A DNA stretch of 64,000 nucleotides, taken from Halobacillus litoralis (lineage in GTDB: Bacteria; Bacillota; Bacilli; Bacillales; Halobacillaceae). Shown piece after piece: positions 9,384 to 19,307 of the stretch. Both the position numbers and the translations under genes were made by a program. Location of the stretch: contig NZ_JAIVKN010000001.1 in the NCBI RefSeq assembly GCF_020524025.1, forward strand, positions 1,054,001 to 1,118,000, in the 5' to 3' direction. The notes under the pieces are model-generated. The model worked only from the letters and a program-made list of their open reading frames with translations, made no database searches and had not been told where the DNA came from. Position 1 is the first letter of the stretch. Each line of letters begins with the position of its first letter.

Positions 9384-10859
9384 TAGTATGATTGCAATCA
9401 TCCCACCAGAGCCTTCGTTAATAATACGCTCCAGCGTTTCCTGTAACTTATATCGGGCATTTTCAGGCATTAATGCAAGTTTCGCCTGTATCCCTTCACG
9501 CACGATCGAACTTAAAGACCTCCCAAAGATATCTGAGTTCCAAATTGATAATGGATCCTCTTCAAAATCCTGCATCAAGTATCGGACGAGCTCTTCACTC
9601 TGTTTTTCTGTTCCGATAATCGGTGAAAATTCAGACTGCACATCTACTTTCACCATATGAATGGATGGCGCTACTGCTTTGAGACGAACTCCGAACCTGG
9701 ACCCCTGCCTTATAATTTCCGGTTCATCCAAGGTCATATCCTCAAGACTTGGAGCAGCGATCCCATATCCTGTCTGTTTTACCATCTGCAGAGCATCAGC
9801 AACTTGATCGTATTCACGTTTTGCGTGAGAAAAGTCCTGCATAATTTCAAGCAAATGATCCTTCCCGCGAATTTCCTCTCCAACAATTTCTTTTAGTACA
9901 TGATCATACAAGTGTTCTGGTGCCTGCAGATCAATTTCAGCTACACCCTCACCAAGATCCATTCCTGATATGTGTGCGCCTGTAATATACTCATATTGAT
10001 CAAAATTCCCTACGACTGTATCCACATCACGGAGGCGTTTAATATCTTTAACTGTCTCCTCTATGGCATTTTGCAGATTACTGCGCAGCCAGTGTCGTGA
10101 ATCAAGAACCATGACCCAGCTCGGCAGATTCACATTAACCTCAAGTACAGGAAATTCAAACAGCGCCTCTCTAAGTACGCTTTGCACATCCTGCTCTCTC
10201 ATACTCTCTACAGATAAAGCAAGGCAGGGAATATCATATTTTTCGGCTAAATTTTTCCTTAATTTTTCCGTGTTAGGGTGATGAGGCTGGGCGGAGTTGA
10301 CGATCATAATAAACGGTTTCCCTACTTCTCTTAATTCCTCAACAACTTTTTCTTCCGCTTCCACATAATCTGCACGGGCTATTTCACCAATGGTACCATC
10401 AGTAGTTACTACAATGCCTATGGTGGAGTGTTCCTGAATCACTTTCTGTGTGCCAATTTCCGCTGCTTCATGAAATGGAATAGCTTCCTCATACCAGGGA
10501 GTATGAATCATACGCGGACCATGTTCATCCTCGTACCCAATTGCCCCTTTAACTGCATACCCTACACAATCCACCATTCTCACTCGAATATCTAAATGGT
10601 CGTCAATATTGATATTGGCAGCTTGGTTAGGGACAAACTTAGGCTCTGTGGTCATAATTGTTTTCCCTGCCGAACTTTGAGGCAGTTCATCAAGTGCACG
10701 CTCACGCTCTGATTCTTCCTCCATGTTCGGTAAAACAACGAGTTCCATGAATTTCTTTATAAATGTAGATTTCCCAGTACGAACAGCTCCCACGACCCCT
10801 AAATAAATATCTCCATTCGTCCGTTTGGAAATATCACTGAAGATATCAACCTTTTCCAA
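9381..10859 (-). CDS. spoIVA: Spore morphogenetic ATPase SpoIVA
   Basis: ATP-hydrolysing protein that polymerises on the forespore surface and forms the basement layer of the coat. The start is taken as the TTG at 10859 behind GGAGGGGAT, giving 492 residues, the B. subtilis length; upstream ATGs would add unrelated residues. Seen: Walker A GAVRTGKS at 24-31, TMTTEPKFVPN-type switch (TIMTTEPKFVPN), DCVGY, and the invariant C-terminus INEGSGGMIAIIL. Transcribed alone, between its own promoter and terminator. Confidence 0.96.
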   Translation of the reverse strand: MEKVDIFSDISKRTNGDIYLGVVGAVRTGKSTFIKKFMELVVLPNMEEESERERALDELPQSSAGKTIMTTEPKFVPNQAANINIDDHLDIRVRMVDCVGYAVKGAIGYEDEHGPRMIHTPWYEEAIPFHEAAEIGTQKVIQEHSTIGIVVTTDGTIGEIARADYVEAEEKVVEELREVGKPFIMIVNSAQPHHPNTEKLRKNLAEKYDIPCLALSVESMREQDVQSVLREALFEFPVLEVNVNLPSWVMVLDSRHWLRSNLQNAIEETVKDIKRLRDVDTVVGNFDQYEYITGAHISGMDLGEGVAEIDLQAPEHLYDHVLKEIVGEEIRGKDHLLEIMQDFSHAKREYDQVADALQMVKQTGYGIAAPSLEDMTLDEPEIIRQGSRFGVRLKAVAPSIHMVKVDVQSEFSPIIGTEKQSEELVRYLMQDFEEDPLSIWNSDIFGRSLSSIVREGIQAKLALMPENARYKLQETLERIINEGSGGMIAIIL

Positions 10860-10910
10860 AGGATCCCCTCCCAAATAAAATTTCACCATCATACAAGCCT
10901 AGACAATCTA

Positions 10911-10940
10911 ATTCTATGACATTGTGCTAGTGAAATATGC
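10911..10940 (-). promoter_or_regulatory. Likely sigma-E promoter of spoIVA
   Basis: On the minus strand GCATATT (-35) and CATAGAAT (-10) are 15 bases apart, close to the sigma-E consensus (KMATATT, CATACAAT). It lies about 60 bases before the TTG start. spoIVA is a known mother-cell sigma-E gene in B. subtilis, which supports the reading. Confidence 0.6.
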
Positions 10941-11113
10941 CAGAAATAAATAAACTACGAAACGAGAACCTCTCCTACAAAAAAGTCATAGATTGATATA
11001 AAACAGGCATCGGAGAGATTAAATAAGTCTACAAGCACAGCTATAGAGTGGAATTTTTTTATTAGAAACATCGATCGAAAAGACCAAAACCGTGCCCGGA
11101 CAAATTAAGCTAT

Positions 11114-11152
11114 GTAAAAACCCGCTCCTCTATGCAAGGGGCGGGTTTTTTA
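11114..11152 (-). terminator. Terminator of yphF
   Basis: Thirteen-base-pair hairpin (AAAAACCCGCCCC / GGAGCGGGTTTTT on the minus strand) flanked by A and T runs. It sits just after the yphF stop and could also act on the plus strand. Confidence 0.88.
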
Positions 11153-11158
11153 AAAAAA

Positions 11159-11887
11159 TTATGTGGAAGGTTTTTTTTCGGCAAAAACCGGCTCTCCATT
11201 CTCTACGGTGTAGGAAGTGGAATAGGCAGGAACAAAAGGTGTGTAATCCGTCAATAAGTACCGGATATCCTCCCCAGCCTCATAAGGATGGTCATTTTCT
11301 CTTAGATACGTGTATAAATCCTTTCGGTAGTCAATATACACCCGCCCTTGTTCATCAAGATAAACCGGAAGTTTATGCTCAGAGTAAGGACTATCGACCA
11401 TCGGCTGTTCATCCATGCCTAATTTTTTATGATCGAGCTCGTACACCCCAGGAGCGATGAAATCTCCGAGAGGTGGATATGAATTATTTTCAGTATAAAA
11501 TTTAACCTTTACCTGTAAAGATCGAACAGCTTCAGTTGTTCGAAGATCCAGAACTTTTACAGTTGGATCTGTTTCGGGATGGATAATAACATATTGGTAA
11601 TGACCCCCGTTTTCAAAAGATGTGCCAGGCAGCTCACCTAATAGATTCAATTCTTTTAACTTGCTGAATTCAATGGGGTACTTTTGGAAAATAGGAGTGC
11701 TTTGTTCTTTTGTTTTTATTGGAAGCAGTCCATTCTTTTGTTCCTGATAAGTATCTACAGCATTCTGCACCATTTCCAGCTGCTGCTGGTTAGGTACCTG
11801 ATTTTTTTGCAATCGTTCATTAGGATATAAGCAGCCTGTTAACAAGACCGCCAATAAAGGCAGTAGTAAAAATTGTAAACGATTCAT
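11159..11887 (-). CDS. yphF: Lipoprotein YphF
   Basis: Predicted membrane-anchored lipoprotein of 242 residues. The signal peptide (FLLLPLLAVLLTGC) ends in the lipobox LTGC, cysteine 19. The rest is predicted extracellular, with a region of unknown fold (PIKTKEQSTPIFQKYPIEFSKL, followed by a beta-rich tail). B. subtilis has yphF at the same place between yphE and spoIVA. The family function is unknown to me; position beside sporulation genes is suggestive only. Confidence 0.8.
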   Translation of the reverse strand: MNRLQFLLLPLLAVLLTGCLYPNERLQKNQVPNQQQLEMVQNAVDTYQEQKNGLLPIKTKEQSTPIFQKYPIEFSKLKELNLLGELPGTSFENGGHYQYVIIHPETDPTVKVLDLRTTEAVRSLQVKVKFYTENNSYPPLGDFIAPGVYELDHKKLGMDEQPMVDSPYSEHKLPVYLDEQGRVYIDYRKDLYTYLRENDHPYEAGEDIRYLLTDYTPFVPAYSTSYTVENGEPVFAEKKPST

Positions 11888-11901
11888 ACCATATCCCCTT
11901 T

Positions 11902-12099
11902 CTAAGCTGTTGGTCCACTGAAGACGATATAAAAAATGATAATTCCTCCGAAAATCATAAATACATAAGCAAAGAAAGCGACAATTCCCGCCAGTATCCC
12001 TCGCATTTTGTGTCTACTTAGATAAATCAATCCTATAGCAAGAAACAATGAAATGATCCCCGCAAATGATATGTACATATTGAGCATTGACTCTGACAC
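11902..12099 (-). CDS. yphE: Two-helix membrane protein, YphE / DUF2768 type
   Basis: Small protein with two transmembrane segments (about residues 5-27 and 34-56) split by a short basic loop (SRHKMRG), ending FSGPTA. I choose the GTG at 12099 (65 residues), since AAGGAGG lies seven bases upstream; the ATG at 12087 is an alternative. The gene sits directly before yphF (14-base gap), as yphE does in B. subtilis. Function unknown. Confidence 0.7.
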   Translation of the reverse strand: MSESMLNMYISFAGIISLFLAIGLIYLSRHKMRGILAGIVAFFAYVFMIFGGIIIFYIVFSGPTA

Positions 12100-12163
12100 C
12101 GTACTTCCTCCTTCATGCACATTTTGCTGATGGTATTATACCATATGTCAGAGGAAACCGACA

Positions 12164-12193
12164 CAAAAAACCAGGGCAGACGAATGCCCTGGG
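12164..12193 (-). terminator. Terminator of spoVIF
   Basis: Perfect eight-base-pair stem CCAGGGCA / TGCCCTGG followed on the minus strand by six T residues, between spoVIF and the yphE-like gene. Confidence 0.88.
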
Positions 12194-12294
12194 TGACTAA
12201 ACAATTCCCTGACCAGCTCATGTGTAATGATTGCTGCGTGTTATCTTATGCATACGAGTAAAGGACCGCCTCCTCAGACGCCCAAGAATCGTAA

Positions 12295-12552
12295 TTATTT
12301 TAGAAATTTGCCTAACGTGTTCATATCAAGAGGCATGTTTTGCTTTGTGATCGCTTCGACAATTTTGTCTTCCTTCTGCTTAGATACATTCTTGTTTGCA
12401 ATCTTAGCTAATTGACGCACAAGACGACGCACAGTCTTTTCATCGCTGAAATCTGCATTCTGAACGGAATTTGCTACGTCAAAGACATCCGCTGCGTCAA
12501 TGTTCGCCTTTTTCTTCAAATGGTCAAAAATATTTTTCTGAAAATCACTCAT
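12295..12552 (-). CDS. spoVIF: Stage VI sporulation protein F
   Basis: Small soluble protein of 85 residues from the ATG at 12552 (GAGGAGGTC upstream). It starts MSDFQKNIFDHLKKKANID and carries the family pattern VANSVQNADFSDEKTVRRLVRQLAKIAN followed by the KEDKIVEAIT segment. B. subtilis SpoVIF is needed for late coat assembly and works with GerE. Family assignment is from recall of this pattern. It lies 60 bases after gpsA, not the B. subtilis location. Confidence 0.75.
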   Translation of the reverse strand: MSDFQKNIFDHLKKKANIDAADVFDVANSVQNADFSDEKTVRRLVRQLAKIANKNVSKQKEDKIVEAITKQNMPLDMNTLGKFLK

Positions 12553-12613
12553 GAACAGTTGACCTCCTCGTGCATTAGGTTCTGTGTAGTATATGCAGGG
12601 AGGTCGTGATGTG

Positions 12614-13654
12614 TCAGTCATTCATTTTTTCATCAAGAATATTCGTTAAATCTTCCATTTCATGTCTTCTGATACGTGTCATTAACTGATCGACAACATC
12701 TCTGGCCGGTTTATTTTCAAAAAGAATTTGATAAATGCCCGTTGTAATCGGCATCTCAACGCTTTGATCTTCAGCCAGTTGATAAGCGGCTTTGGTCGTG
12801 CGCACACCTTCAACGACCATACCCATCTCATCGAGCACCCGCTCAAGATCGTTTCCTTGTCCTAGTTTGTACCCGGCCCGCCAGTTACGGCTGTGTGCAC
12901 TCGTACAAGTAACAATTAAGTCTCCGATGCCTGTAAGTCCAGAGAACGTTAAAGGGTTGGAGCCCATAGAAGTACCCAGACGCGCAATTTCGGCAAGGCC
13001 TCTCGTAATAAGCGCAGCTTTCGCATTATCCCCGTAGCCTAAACCATCTGAAATTCCCGCACCAAGAGCAATGATGTTCTTAAGAGCCCCTCCAAGTTCC
13101 ACTCCGACGATATCAGGGGAAGTGTAGACCCGGAACTGTCTGTTAATAAAAAGATCCTGTACCTTTTCAGCGACCTCAAGTTTTTCAGCTGAGACGGTTA
13201 CAGTTGTCGGCTGTCTGCGACTGACTTCTTCAGCATGGCTTGGGCCGGAAAGAACAACGATATCTTCATATAAGTCATTTGGAATTTCTTCTTTAATTAC
13301 TTCTGATACACGCTTAAATGTACCCGGCTCAATTCCTTTAGAGGCATGGGTCAGGATAACTTTATCTTTTAATACATCTTTCAAGTCCCCGCAAACTTCT
13401 CTCATCGCTTTTGTCGGGACAACTAGAACAACATGTTCTGCCCCATCAACAACGTCTGCAAGGTTGTGGCTCGCTTGAATAGAAGGAGGGATTTCAATCC
13501 CCTCCAGATATTTTTCATTTTTGTGAGTTCGGTTGATTTCTTCGGCCAATGACTCACGATGGGCCCAGATATGGACATCGTTGTGATTATCGGCAAGAAC
13601 TATGGCAAGGGCTGTCCCCCAGCTCCCTGCACCTAATACAGCTACTTTCCCCAT
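12614..13654 (-). CDS. gpsA: NAD(P)-dependent glycerol-3-phosphate dehydrogenase
   Basis: Reduces dihydroxyacetone phosphate to sn-glycerol 3-phosphate, the backbone of phospholipids. The 346 residues open with the dinucleotide loop [14 protein letters not shown], followed by [11 protein letters not shown], the [11 protein letters not shown] segment, and the catalytic lysine in [25 protein letters not shown]. It lies 24 bases after der, as in B. subtilis. Confidence 0.96.
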   Translation of the reverse strand: MGKVAVLGAGSWGTALAIVLADNHNDVHIWAHRESLAEEINRTHKNEKYLEGIEIPPSIQASHNLADVVDGAEHVVLVVPTKAMREVCGDLKDVLKDKVILTHASKGIEPGTFKRVSEVIKEEIPNDLYEDIVVLSGPSHAEEVSRRQPTTVTVSAEKLEVAEKVQDLFINRQFRVYTSPDIVGVELGGALKNIIALGAGISDGLGYGDNAKAALITRGLAEIARLGTSMGSNPLTFSGLTGIGDLIVTCTSAHSRNWRAGYKLGQGNDLERVLDEMGMVVEGVRTTKAAYQLAEDQSVEMPITTGIYQILFENKPARDVVDQLMTRIRRHEMEDLTNILDEKMND

Positions 13655-13678
13655 ATAACCTGCTCCCTTCGTTAACAG

Positions 13679-14989
13679 TTAACTCCTTTTTCTAGCAAAG
13701 ATCTTAATCGGTGTACCTTCAAAGCCGAACGCATCTCGGATTCTATTTTCCAGAAAACGTTCATATGTGAAGTGCATCAGTTCCGGTTCGTTTACAAATA
13801 CCACAAAACTCGGCGGTTTAACCGAAACTTGCGCCGCATAGAAGATTTTTAGTTTCTGACCTTTGATGGAAGGTGAAGGATTCATAGCCAGTGCATCCAT
13901 AATCACTTCATTTAGAAGGTTTGTTTGAACCCGTTTAGAGTGATTTTCACTTGCCTCAAGCACTTTTGGTAAAAGAGTATGGATACGTTTTTTTGTTTTT
14001 GCAGATAAGAAAACAATTGGTGCATAATCAAGGAATCGGAAATTATCGCGTACTTTATCTTCAAATTCCTTCATCGTCTTCTCTTCTGAATCAATAGTAT
14101 CCCACTTATTTACAACAATAACTACGGCCTTACCAGCTTCATGGGCATAACCGGCAATCTTTTTATCCTGTTCCTGTATCCCTGTATCTGCATCGATTAA
14201 AGCCAATACAACGTCTGAACGCTCAATAGCCTTCAATGCACGCATAATACTGTATCTTTCTGTGGACTCATAAACTTTCCCACGTTTTCTCATACCAGCC
14301 GTGTCGATAATGACATAATCACGATCATCCTTGGTAAAGGGAGAATCAATCGCATCCCTTGTAGTTCCTGCGATATCGCTGACTATTACTCTTTCCTGGC
14401 CAAGTAAGCTGTTGACGAGGGAGGACTTACCTACGTTTGGACGACCAATCAGGCTGAAACGAATCGTGTCATCATCGATTTCTTCCTGCTCTCTTTCAGG
14501 GAAATGTTTTACCACTTCATCAAGCATGTCACCTAAACCAAGGCCATGGGTCCCTGAGATAGGAAACGGTTCACCAAACCCTAACGAATAAAACTCATAG
14601 ATGTTCTCTCTCATTTCAGGGTTGTCTACTTTATTAACGGCAAGCACGACCGGTTTATTGGATTTAAATAAAATCTTCGCTACTTCTTCATCGGCACCTG
14701 TTATTCCATCGCGACCGTTAACCATAAAAACAATAACGTCCGCTTCATCTATGGCAACTTGTGCCTGCGCCCGCATTTGGACAAGAAGTGGTTCGTCTCC
14801 AAGTTCAATCCCGCCTGTATCAATAATATTGAACTTTGTTGTCAGCCACTCGGCTTCTGAATAAATACGATCTCTTGTTACACCTGGCGTATCTTCTACA
14901 ATGGAAATTCTTTCACCGACCAGCCGGTTGAAAATAGTTGATTTCCCGACATTAGGTCGTCCTACAATAGCAATTACTGATTTTCTCAT
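13679..14989 (-). CDS. der: Ribosome biogenesis GTPase Der (EngA)
   Basis: Essential GTPase with two G domains in tandem, needed for 50S subunit assembly. In 436 residues I see G1 of domain 1 (GRPNVGKS, residues 10-17) with DTPG, and of domain 2 (GRPNVGKS, near 183) with DTAG, each with an NKxD (VNKVD, VNKWD). A KH-like domain closes the protein ([26 protein letters not shown]). The ribosome site is AAGGATGATC before the ATG. Confidence 0.97.
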   Translation of the reverse strand: MRKSVIAIVGRPNVGKSTIFNRLVGERISIVEDTPGVTRDRIYSEAEWLTTKFNIIDTGGIELGDEPLLVQMRAQAQVAIDEADVIVFMVNGRDGITGADEEVAKILFKSNKPVVLAVNKVDNPEMRENIYEFYSLGFGEPFPISGTHGLGLGDMLDEVVKHFPEREQEEIDDDTIRFSLIGRPNVGKSSLVNSLLGQERVIVSDIAGTTRDAIDSPFTKDDRDYVIIDTAGMRKRGKVYESTERYSIMRALKAIERSDVVLALIDADTGIQEQDKKIAGYAHEAGKAVVIVVNKWDTIDSEEKTMKEFEDKVRDNFRFLDYAPIVFLSAKTKKRIHTLLPKVLEASENHSKRVQTNLLNEVIMDALAMNPSPSIKGQKLKIFYAAQVSVKPPSFVVFVNEPELMHFTYERFLENRIRDAFGFEGTPIKIFARKRS

Positions 14990-15051
14990 GAAAGGATCAT
15001 CCTTTCTCTATTTCTAATTTCATTATTTCATGTTTTGTCAGTAGTGAAAAG

Positions 15052-15113
15052 CAAAAAAAGACTGCTCTTCCACGGCTTGATGGTTCATCCGCCCATCATC
15101 CGAAGAACAGCAG
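15052..15113 (-). terminator. Likely terminator of the yphA-yphB cluster
   Basis: On the minus strand CTGTTCTTC pairs with GAAGAGCAG across a loop of about 30 bases that could itself fold, followed by a run of seven T residues. It lies between the small capping-protein gene and der. Confidence 0.6.
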
Positions 15114-15175
15114 CAAGCCATTAACTTTACTATCTTAGCAAACTTTGTGAAAAGACACAATTCTTTCTTGCATCC

Positions 15176-15361
15176 TCAATGTTTAACGATAATATACAAC
15201 TGATCGCTCAGCCTGTGGGCAATTCCGTCCAGGATGGCTTCCAAATTAGCGGCTACTGCCTCCATCTCCTCTTTTGTATCACAATTGAAAACAGCGGCAC
15301 TTCCATGAACTTTATTTTCCTGCATCGTTATGGAAGCTAGTATAGCTTTTTCCATTTTCAT
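15176..15361 (-). CDS. Small 'capping complex subunit for YIEGIA' protein
   Basis: Protein of 61 residues with no transmembrane segment. It opens MKMEKAILASITMQ, then a predicted alpha-beta unit (CDTKEEMEAVAANLEAILDGIAHRL) and a closing strand (DQLYIIVKH). GGAGTAG precedes the ATG. It begins six bases after the YphB-like gene. I recall a family named for pairing with YIEGIA membrane proteins; the name is from memory and the role is unproven. Confidence 0.65.
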   Translation of the reverse strand: MKMEKAILASITMQENKVHGSAAVFNCDTKEEMEAVAANLEAILDGIAHRLSDQLYIIVKH

Positions 15362-15367
15362 TGAACT

Positions 15368-16237
15368 CTACTCCTTTTCCCGCGGTTTTTGAATAGCATT
15401 TTCGAGGACAGGAACATTTGAAATGACTTGCTCAGCACGAACTGGATCGTTCTCCTGAGGAAGAATAAAAACCCCAATTCTCCCATCATTCAAGTCTCTT
15501 TTGATTAAAGGAACAAGTGCAGGAGTCCCGGAGTCTCTGAAAACACCAAGCTCAACGGATACGTCATGTAAGATAGCCTGACGCTGTCCAAGGTTGGCAA
15601 TCGTCGAGCGGACACTAAAAGATTTAGGTGTCAGAATAAACCCCATTCCATACTTTAAAATTTCTTCCTGACGTTCAGGAAGACCGATATTCATAATATA
15701 GATATTATCTACGTACAAACCCGCTCCATCAAAAGATAGGTCTCTTTTTTCTATGGTAACGATATCTCCCAGTTTCGAGCCGCTCATTAAAAATTTTGCG
15801 ATTAAAAAGCAAACAACAGCTGCTCCAAGTCCTACCCAGATATTTAAAGAGAGATAACAAAGCGTTACAACGAATGATGTAAAAATCACCAGGTAATTTC
15901 TACTTTCAAATGCCACAGCAATACCTTCAATATAAGTGTTTCCTCTTGGAACCAGCTCATAAGCATCAACTTCAGTTAATGTATTCCTTTCCATATTTCT
16001 TACTTCACGAAACTGAGAAGCAGCAAGCGTAAGAAAGGTCACAGCTGTAAATTCCTTTTCCATAATAGAAGGAATGGCAATTGTTCCAAGAGATGCAGCA
16101 ATAAAGCCCAGGGACAAATGAATAATTTTACCATGTAAATACGTCGGGTATTGCCTGTAGTCTGTACGCATCATGTACATCCGTAAGATTGTCCCTATTA
16201 CAATCCCTGTTATTATGGGGTATGTATACTCGTTCAC
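15368..16237 (-). CDS. yphB: YIEGIA-motif membrane protein, YphB-like
   Basis: Integral membrane protein of 289 residues: N-terminal helices (about 5-20, 38-57), the exact motif YIEGIA at residues 102-107 in a loop, then two to three helices (about 118-150), and a soluble C-terminal half of about 140 residues (LGDIVTIEKRDLSFDGAGLYV onward). It starts at a GTG overlapping the yphA stop (GTGA). Matching position to B. subtilis yphB. Function unknown. Confidence 0.75.
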   Translation of the reverse strand: MNEYTYPIITGIVIGTILRMYMMRTDYRQYPTYLHGKIIHLSLGFIAASLGTIAIPSIMEKEFTAVTFLTLAASQFREVRNMERNTLTEVDAYELVPRGNTYIEGIAVAFESRNYLVIFTSFVVTLCYLSLNIWVGLGAAVVCFLIAKFLMSGSKLGDIVTIEKRDLSFDGAGLYVDNIYIMNIGLPERQEEILKYGMGFILTPKSFSVRSTIANLGQRQAILHDVSVELGVFRDSGTPALVPLIKRDLNDGRIGVFILPQENDPVRAEQVISNVPVLENAIQKPREKE

Positions 16238-16827
16238 ACAAAGACAGCTCCTTTTGCTTTAGATTTTCTTGTCTTTTTATTGGATTGTTTTAGATTGTTG
16301 ATACCGTATAGAATAAATAGAACCAGGAGCCCTTTAAAAACTAAGACTAACATCGCCTGACTTTCTACGAGTTTTTCATTTGCATACGTATAAAAGACTC
16401 CATAAGTGAATAACGCTCCTAGAGCATTGACAACCATCCATGTGCCAATTAACCCTTCAATATCACGGATCGTCATTCTCAATAAAAGAAGAATAAATAC
16501 AATCCCAAAAGAGATGCCCGGAAAACTAGACCACACAGGATGAATAATGAAGAACATAAGACCGGCTGAATAGCCGACACTTAGTACAAACGGCCAGAAA
16601 TGCTGAACAAACGAACGACTTCGTCTTACCCACAGTCGGATACCAAAACAGACAAGTAAACTAATGTGGAGAAGCAAAAGATGCCCTTCACTTAAAACGG
16701 GGCTTGCGTATGTACACATGCAAATTAGACTGAATAACAACAAAGTCTGACGAAGCGTTTGTTTTTGAATAAAAAAGGTCACGATGATGACACTCACCCA
16801 CGCGAACCAGTAAAATACTGCATCCAC
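16234..16827 (-). CDS. yphA: Polytopic membrane protein YphA
   Basis: About 197 residues with five to six predicted transmembrane helices and a short basic C-terminal tail (KQSNKKTRKSKAKG). The start is uncertain: I take the GTG at 16827, about eight bases after GGTGGGG; an upstream GTG at 16839 is possible. It is the first gene of a three-gene set with the YIEGIA protein and the small capping protein, all overlapping or nearly touching. Family YphA; function unknown. Confidence 0.7.
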   Translation of the reverse strand: MDAVFYWFAWVSVIIVTFFIQKQTLRQTLLLFSLICMCTYASPVLSEGHLLLLHISLLVCFGIRLWVRRSRSFVQHFWPFVLSVGYSAGLMFFIIHPVWSSFPGISFGIVFILLLLRMTIRDIEGLIGTWMVVNALGALFTYGVFYTYANEKLVESQAMLVLVFKGLLVLFILYGINNLKQSNKKTRKSKAKGAVFV

Positions 16828-16991
16828 CTCTCTCCCCACCTTTCTTTATTTATTATGGGTGGTTTTGGAAATCTTTAAACATCTCAATGAAGTAAACCGC
16901 TCTCAATAAATAGTGCTGCCCTGGTTTAAACAGGTAATTTTGTTATTAGCGCAAGTCAGAAGCCGTGTATCGTAACTTGACCTTAAAAACA

Positions 16992-17023
16992 CAAAAAAAC
17001 CTATGACTCTATGTCATAGGTTT
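16992..17023 (-). terminator. Terminator of fni
   Basis: Hairpin AAACCTATGAC-ATAGA-GTCATAGGTTT followed on the minus strand by a T-run. It overlaps the fni stop codon. Confidence 0.9.
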
Positions 17024-18048
17024 ACTCTTATTCTCTGGTCATACCATTCCTTAGTCGCGCCTGTAAGCACATAAGGTTTTTTCTGTAAATCACTTGGGGT
17101 TGAAGCATTAAGGAGCATCATTGTCATCTTGAATTCTTTATGAATGTGATCGATTTCTTCCACAAGCGCGTCTTTACCTTCATTGACGAGCACTTTAAGA
17201 AGTCCCCCAGCCATACCAAAACCTTGTGCGCCTAAAATCATGGCTTTCGCTCCATCTAAACCACTACGAATACCTCCAGAAGCGAAAACATGAAGATCCT
17301 CGTATTCAGAAACAGCTTCCAAGATAGAAGAAGGCGTAGAGATTCCCCAATTATTAAACGATGAAAAAGGACGCTCCCTGCGCATATTTTCAACTTTAGA
17401 AAAATTGGTACCGCCCCGACCGCCGACATCCACATATCGGATACCCATATCATATAAGATCCGGACGGTTTCTTTTGAAATGCCATATCCTACCTCTTTA
17501 ATGATAATAGGAATTTCCACACCATCTATTATCTGCTGTATATGGTGCATGCGCTGAGTAAAATCCCTGTCACCCTCAGGCATGATTAACTCCTGTAAGG
17601 TATTAATATGAATCTGGAGAGCATCCGCTTTAAGCATAGCTATCGCTTCTTTTGCCTGAAGGAGGCTGGCCTCACTACCTACATTAGCAAAAACCTTCCC
17701 ATCAGGATTCATCTCCCTTACAACTTCATAAGTAGATCGCTCTTCCGGGCGCTTAATAGCAGACATCTGAGAACCTACAGCCATGGCAATTCCAGTTTCA
17801 TGAGCTGCAATTGCTAAATCACGATTAATAGCCTTCGTCTCTTCACCGCCACCGCCAGTCATCGCATTGACAAAAAGAGGGGAACTTAAATTAAGTTCCC
17901 CTGCGTTTGTAGTTCTGCTTATTTGATTGAAATCCAGACGGGCCAGACTTTGATGAACAATTTCGACATCATCAAAGTGATTGTGTATCTCCCGTTCATG
18001 ACCTAAGGCGTGGCGGATATGATCAATTTTCCTTTTTGACCTGCTCAT
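17014..18048 (-). CDS. fni: Isopentenyl-diphosphate isomerase, type II
   Basis: FMN- and NADPH-dependent interconversion of IPP and DMAPP. Seen: NAMTGGGGEETKAIN, the FMN region MAVGSQMSA, QIHINTLQELIMPEGDR, the IIKEVGYGISKE strand with catalytic lysine, DVGGRGGTNFSKVE, and ASGGIRSGLD phosphate loop. Three starts are close together (18060, 18054, 18048); I choose the ATG at 18048 (344 residues) behind GTGGTGAT. It follows ypfD by two to fourteen bases, as in B. subtilis. Confidence 0.94.
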   Translation of the reverse strand: MSRSKRKIDHIRHALGHEREIHNHFDDVEIVHQSLARLDFNQISRTTNAGELNLSSPLFVNAMTGGGGEETKAINRDLAIAAHETGIAMAVGSQMSAIKRPEERSTYEVVREMNPDGKVFANVGSEASLLQAKEAIAMLKADALQIHINTLQELIMPEGDRDFTQRMHHIQQIIDGVEIPIIIKEVGYGISKETVRILYDMGIRYVDVGGRGGTNFSKVENMRRERPFSSFNNWGISTPSSILEAVSEYEDLHVFASGGIRSGLDGAKAMILGAQGFGMAGGLLKVLVNEGKDALVEEIDHIHKEFKMTMMLLNASTPSDLQKKPYVLTGATKEWYDQRIRVNL

Positions 18049-18062
18049 ATCCATCACCACTG

Positions 18063-19205
18063 TTATTTTTTGTATTTATCTAATTTGTCACCAATCATGT
18101 CGCTGAGAGAGAAGCCAGAGTTGTCATCTTCCTTCTCGTATTGTTCAATATCCGCACGCTCTTCATCGCGCTCTAATTCCTTCATGCTTAGTGAAAGACG
18201 TTTTGCGTCCTCATCAACATCCAGAACTTTCACTTCTACCGTTTGTCCTTCTTCAAGAACTTCATCAGGAGTTCCGATGTGACGGTTAGAGATTTGAGAA
18301 ATATGAACAAGTCCTTCTACGCCAGGGAAGACTTCAACGAAAGCACCAAAGCTAACCAAACGGCGCACTGTACCTTCCAATACTTCTCCTGAATTCACTT
18401 TGTTTTGAATGTCATGCCAAGGTCCTGGTTGAGTTGCTTTTAGAGAAAGAGAGATTCTTTCATTGTCACGATCGACAGAAAGGACTTTAACTTTGACGGC
18501 TTGTCCCTCTTCTACCACATCAGACGCTTTCTCCACGTGCTGGTGGGAAAGCTGGGAGATATGTACAAGTCCGTCAATACCTCCAAGATTTACAAAGGCA
18601 CCAAAATCTGTCAACCGTTGAACCGTTCCTTCAATCACCTGACCATCTTCAAGAGATTGTAGCACTTCGTGCTTTTTCGCTGATTCCTCTTCTTCAACAA
18701 CAGCACGATGAGATAGGATCACACGGTTTTGTTCACGATCCAGCTCAACAACTTTTAGAGAAAGTGTTTTCCCTTTATAGTCTTCAAAATCTTCTACATA
18801 ATACGTCTCAACCAGTGAAGCCGGAATGAAGCCGCGAAGTCCTATATCTACCACAAGTCCGCCTTTTACGACGTCTTTAACTTCTGCTTCGAAAATTTCT
18901 CCACTTTCGAATTTAGCCTCGAGGTCTTGCCACGCTTTGTCTGCATCAACTGCACGTTTTGAAAGCACGATTTCATCATCTTCGACTTTCTTCACCTGCA
19001 AAGTCAGTTCGTCTCCTTCACTGACAGCATCAGAAGCTTTTTCTACATGAAGGCTGGATAATTCACTGATGGGTACAATCCCTTCGACTTTATATCCAAC
19101 ATCTACAAGGACCTGTTTTTCTTCAATTTTTACGACTTTACCAGTCACAATGTCCCCTGCAGAGAATTCTTTCATACCAGATACTTCTTGATTCATTTCA
19201 TCCAT
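18063..19205 (-). CDS. ypfD: Ribosomal protein S1 homologue YpfD
   Basis: RNA-binding protein of 380 residues made of four S1 (OB-fold) repeats, at about 16-85, 102-170, 186-255 and 272-341. Each has the GxVxx(I/L)xxFGaFV-type core, clearest in [23 protein letters not shown] and [24 protein letters not shown]. Gram-positive YpfD is shorter than the six-repeat Gram-negative S1 and is not essential in B. subtilis. The start has AAGGAGG. The tail is acidic ([17 protein letters not shown]). Confidence 0.94.
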   Translation of the reverse strand: MDEMNQEVSGMKEFSAGDIVTGKVVKIEEKQVLVDVGYKVEGIVPISELSSLHVEKASDAVSEGDELTLQVKKVEDDEIVLSKRAVDADKAWQDLEAKFESGEIFEAEVKDVVKGGLVVDIGLRGFIPASLVETYYVEDFEDYKGKTLSLKVVELDREQNRVILSHRAVVEEEESAKKHEVLQSLEDGQVIEGTVQRLTDFGAFVNLGGIDGLVHISQLSHQHVEKASDVVEEGQAVKVKVLSVDRDNERISLSLKATQPGPWHDIQNKVNSGEVLEGTVRRLVSFGAFVEVFPGVEGLVHISQISNRHIGTPDEVLEEGQTVEVKVLDVDEDAKRLSLSMKELERDEERADIEQYEKEDDNSGFSLSDMIGDKLDKYKK

Positions 19206-19307
19206 ACCAAGCTACCTCCTTCAAATTCCGACACAACCTATAATACAGAAATGCCCTTTTGTCTAACTTCTAATATTTAGAGCATTTTGTCAAGTGATTA
19301 CGCCTCA

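Noticed and set aside
12552-12621. Longer start for spoVIF overlapping gpsA
   Set aside because: Extra residues ([11 protein letters not shown]) are unlike the family; GAGGAGG sits before the ATG at 12552.
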